64,000 nt of DNA. Origin: Arthrobacter sp. KBS0702. Its GTDB lineage: Bacteria; Actinomycetota; Actinomycetes; Actinomycetales; Micrococcaceae. Positions 60,615 to 64,000 of this stretch are shown one piece after another. Positions within the stretch are counted from its first letter, which is position 1, and each line of letters begins with the position of its first letter. Both the position numbers and the translations under genes were made by a program. Under the pieces are notes generated by a model. That model saw nothing but the letters and a program-made list of their open reading frames with translations, ran no database searches and had not been told where the DNA came from. The DNA is taken from contig NZ_CP042172.1 of assembly GCF_005937985.2 (NCBI RefSeq), positions 3,224,001 through 3,288,000 on the forward strand, read 5' to 3'.

Positions 60615-61531
60615 CCGCCCAGCACCACGTTCACCGGCGGTTCGCCCGCGAGCATGAGCTCGATCTGCCGCTGGACAAGCTTTCCCATCCGCGGGCGCAT
60701 GGCCGCGCTCGCCCCGCCCACGTGCGGGCTGATGATGACGCCGGGGATCCCCCACAGCGGGTGGCCTTCGGGGAGCGGTTCGGGATCAGTGACGTCCAGG
60801 GCGGCGCGGATCCGGCCGGACGAGGTGTGCTTGACCAGCGCCTCGGTGTCCGCGACCGGGCCGCGGGCCACGTTGACCAGGAGCGCGCCGTCGGGCATTG
60901 CCGCGAGGAAGGCGTCGTTGATGAGGTGGCGGGTGGAGTCGCTGAGCGGTACCCCCACAATCACGATGTCGTGCTCCGGCAGCAGCCCGGGGAGCTCGTC
61001 GATGCCGTGGACGTGGCCGCGGCCATCGGTCCGTGCCCGGCTGGCCACCCGGGTGACCGTGGTTTCGAACGGCAGCAACCGGTCCTCGATCGCCTTGCCG
61101 ACGCCGCCGTAGCCGACGATCAGCACGCGCTGGTCGGCGAGGCTGGCGGTGGGGCGGCTCTCCCAGCGGCCCTCACGCTGGTTCTGCAGCACGCGCGGGA
61201 GCTCGCGCTGGCTGGCCAGAATCAGGGCCAGGGCCAGCTCGGCGGTGGACGTTTCGTGGACGCTGGCGGCGTTGGCGAACGTCCGGCCGGCCGGCAGGAA
61301 CTCCTCCACGCCGTCGTAGCCGATCGACTGGCTCTGCACCAGCCCGGTCTCCACGCCCTCCAGCCCACGCAGGACCTTGGTACCGCCCATGTACGGCGGC
61401 ACCACGATGTCCAGACGGGGCTGCGGCGGTTCACCGGACAGATCCCACTCGAGGACGGTGACGTCCGGGTGGGGCTGGAGGTATTCACGCAGGGTCGCGT
61501 CGGGCAGGCTGACAGTTATTTTCCTGGGCAT
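60611..61531 (-). CDS. D-isomer-specific 2-hydroxyacid dehydrogenase
   Basis: 306 residues from ATG at 61531; the open frame upstream to 61756 overlaps the Cys-rich gene and is not coding. Rossmann motif 'VLIVGYGGVGKAIEDRLLPF' (about residues 135-154), catalytic Arg in 'ALLVNVARGPVADTEAL', Glu in 'DVTDPEPLPEGHPLW' and His in 'VIISPHVGGAS' are intact. NAD(P)H-dependent reduction of a 2-oxo acid is expected; relatives include glyoxylate and hydroxypyruvate reductases. Confidence 0.93.
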   Translation of the reverse strand: MPRKITVSLPDATLREYLQPHPDVTVLEWDLSGEPPQPRLDIVVPPYMGGTKVLRGLEGVETGLVQSQSIGYDGVEEFLPAGRTFANAASVHETSTAELALALILASQRELPRVLQNQREGRWESRPTASLADQRVLIVGYGGVGKAIEDRLLPFETTVTRVASRARTDGRGHVHGIDELPGLLPEHDIVIVGVPLSDSTRHLINDAFLAAMPDGALLVNVARGPVADTEALVKHTSSGRIRAALDVTDPEPLPEGHPLWGIPGVIISPHVGGASAAMRPRMGKLVQRQIELMLAGEPPVNVVLGG

Positions 61532-61607
61532 GGTTGCCAGCCTAATAGGCCAACGCCGACGACGGCGGAAGGTGACGGCCGCCGTCGTCGTTCCGGGCCG
61601 GGAGTGC

Positions 61608-62770
<1,163 letters not shown>

Positions 62771-62790
62771 CCGCCTTTCCGCGCCGACAT

Positions 62791-62828
62791 CGGACAGGCG
62801 CACCCCGGGCCCGGGGTGCGCCTGTCCG
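62791..62828 (+). terminator. 38-base perfect palindrome followed by TTT, terminator
   Basis: Starting CGGACAGGCGCACCCC and mirrored exactly through a CCCGGGCCCGGG centre, 20 bases past the hydrolase stop and followed by TTTCC. It would make a very stable hairpin. The rest of 62771-63074 contains no gene that I can see and presumably holds the promoter of the secreted protein. Confidence 0.85.
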
Positions 62829-63074
62829 TTTCCGTGGCGCTTTTCCGAAAGGGCCGCGGGGCTGGCGGATGGGGACCGGCAGGCGCACGATTAAGGTATC
62901 GGGTGACGTGGAGGCCAACGAGCACACGCCGGCCCGGCCCGCCGTTAGCGCGGGAAAAATCATCACAAGTGGACGGGAACGCCGCCGCGATTGCGGTGCC
63001 ACCGCGGCGTGATCGTGCCGGCACGCACCGTCCGACCTTATTGAACCGCATCCTCCAGCAGGAGCACCGACGAA

Positions 63075-63551
63075 ATGTCTATTACCCCATCAACCAAAAC
63101 ACCCCGGCCCCGGACGTCCAGGTTCGCCCTCGTCTCGGCCGTCACCCTGGGCCTGCTGGGCGGCCCTGTGGCCCTGGCCGCACCGGCCGACGCCTCCGCC
63201 TCCCTGCGCGGCTGTACCGTGGAGGCGCTGAAGCCCAGCTTGCGCGACCACCAGATCGACTTCCGCATCAAGGTGGACTGCAACGGGAACAAGACCGTGC
63301 AGATCAAACAACTGCGCTTCGAGGACGAACGCGGCCGCCGGCACGACGACCTCACCGGCGTTTCCTGGTTCTGGAGGTCCCTCGACCGCCACGACGACTC
63401 GGTGACCATCCACAACTACGTCGACCGCCACCGCAGCCAGCGCGTCTACCAGCTGGTGTCCTTCCGCGTACGCAGCGGCAACAGCGACAACTGGTCCGAT
63501 TGGAGCAGCTGGGACAAGAGCGAGGTGCTGTCAGTCTGGCAGTGGCGCTGA
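63075..63551 (+). CDS. Secreted hypothetical protein
   Basis: 158 residues. N-terminal signal peptide: basic 'KTPRPRTSRF', hydrophobic 'ALVSAVTLGLLGGPVALA', probable cleavage after 'APADASA'. The mature part of about 115 residues is rich in charged residues and Trp, with two Cys (in 'LRGCTVEAL' and 'KVDCNGNKT') that may form a disulfide. A repeated 'SDNWSDWSSWDKS' type ending is notable. No family is recognised; a small extracellular beta-sandwich is possible. Confidence 0.75.
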   Translation: MSITPSTKTPRPRTSRFALVSAVTLGLLGGPVALAAPADASASLRGCTVEALKPSLRDHQIDFRIKVDCNGNKTVQIKQLRFEDERGRRHDDLTGVSWFWRSLDRHDDSVTIHNYVDRHRSQRVYQLVSFRVRSGNSDNWSDWSSWDKSEVLSVWQWR

Positions 63552-63635
63552 CGATTCACTGACGTCCCCGGACGGCGCCGGCAGCGACGAGGGCGCCTGG
63601 CCGCGGGGCCCCTAGGAGCCCCCAGAACCGCGGCC

Positions 63636-64000
63636 CTAGAACAAGGTGTCCGCCACGGCCTGCGTCACTTGATGGATGACTTCCGTCCGTTCGGGGACAC
63701 TGCCCAGGTCATCGCCCTTGGTATAGACGACAAGGGCGTAGGCGCGGCCGTCCTCGGCGAGGATGGCGGCGTCGTGCAACTCTCCGCCCAGCAGCCCGTA
63801 CTTGTGGAAGACGGCGACGCCGGCCGGTACGGCGGCCGGGATGAGCGTTTCATAGTTGGTGTTCTGCATGAAGGCCAGCAACTGGGCGGTGTCCGCGGGT
63901 TTCAGCAGCGTTCCGGTGTAGAGGCCGGCCAGGATGCGGGCCATGTCCGCGGGTGTCAGCGTGTTGCTTTCGGGGCTGTAGTCCACGCCGATCGAGGCCG
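63636..64000 (-). CDS. Class A beta-lactamase-like serine hydrolase, C-terminal part (runs off right edge)
   Basis: The frame is open from the window edge (minus strand) to the stop at 63636, about 121 residues. 'NTLTPADMARILAGLYTGTL' and 'LLAFMQNTNYETLIPAAVPA' followed by 'VFHKYGLLGGELHDAAIL' (KYG at the KTG position) match the end of PF13354-type serine hydrolases. The SxxK and SDN motifs lie outside. True beta-lactamases usually have KTG/KSG, so this may be a non-lactamase relative. Confidence 0.82.
   Translation of the reverse strand, partial: ASIGVDYSPESNTLTPADMARILAGLYTGTLLKPADTAQLLAFMQNTNYETLIPAAVPAGVAVFHKYGLLGGELHDAAILAEDGRAYALVVYTKGDDLGSVPERTEVIHQVTQAVADTLF

Overview
The window is high-GC DNA with actinobacterial gene families and compact, overlapping operons (many ATGA start/stop overlaps). 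A soil actinobacterium of the Micrococcaceae type (Arthrobacter/Pseudarthrobacter-like) fits best. This is inferred from gene content and codon usage, since no rRNA or other marker gene is present. It looks like an accessory chromosomal region rich in catabolic clusters, each with its own transporter and regulator.

Layout. 1-2.4 kb: the N-terminal part of a zinc-ribbon, McrB-like protein running off the left edge, then an ECF42-type sigma factor (with an apparent 3' frameshift) paired with its DGPF/YCII partner. 2.6-12.1 kb: a divergent catabolic cluster around an IclR regulator. The left arm holds a flavoprotein dehydrogenase, a hydantoinase-like amidohydrolase, a family III CoA-transferase and an MFS carrier. 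The right arm holds IclR, a CitE-like lyase, a cyclase-family hydrolase and an MmgE/PrpD protein. Its substrate is not known. 12.2-18.3 kb: a DnaQ-BRCT exonuclease, a MoxR/VWA pair, a histidine phosphatase and an SCO1664-type protein. 18.4-21.4 kb: a lower-GC two-gene module of unknown function, then decayed DNA with two degraded copies of an ABC-exporter ATPase domain and a scrap of a T5orf172-like protein.

21.4-42.3 kb: two catabolic blocks. The first (MFS, glycerol-kinase-like, GlpD, AGPS-like flavoprotein, GlpP antiterminator, ABM monooxygenase) has a promoter overlapped by a CRP-like palindrome and a leader hairpin that could be the GlpP target. The second encodes a full route from anhydro-N-acetylmuramic acid to fructose 6-phosphate (AnmK, MurQ, NagA, NagB), with an oligopeptide-type ABC importer, a beta-lactamase-fold hydrolase resembling AmiE, a GNAT acetyltransferase, an extra MFS carrier and an RpiR/MurR-type regulator. 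The block ends directly against a third truncated copy of the same ABC ATPase domain. Same-orientation fragments of one gene therefore bracket these ~21 kb, and an intact homologue lies at 54.3-56.3 kb.

42.6-54.2 kb: a probable tricarboxylate (tricarballylate/aconitate) region: MatC-like carrier, Fe3+-type ABC importer, PrpF-family isomerase, tricarballylate dehydrogenase (TcuA), two GntR/FCD regulators, a universal stress protein and an esterase-like hydrolase. A recurring CGAATGTATAC-type motif precedes these genes. 54.3-64 kb: a heterodimeric ABC exporter, a DUF808 membrane protein and a run of ordinary single genes, including a 53-residue Cys-rich protein beside a CsoR-like palindrome, ending in a partial class A beta-lactamase-like gene.
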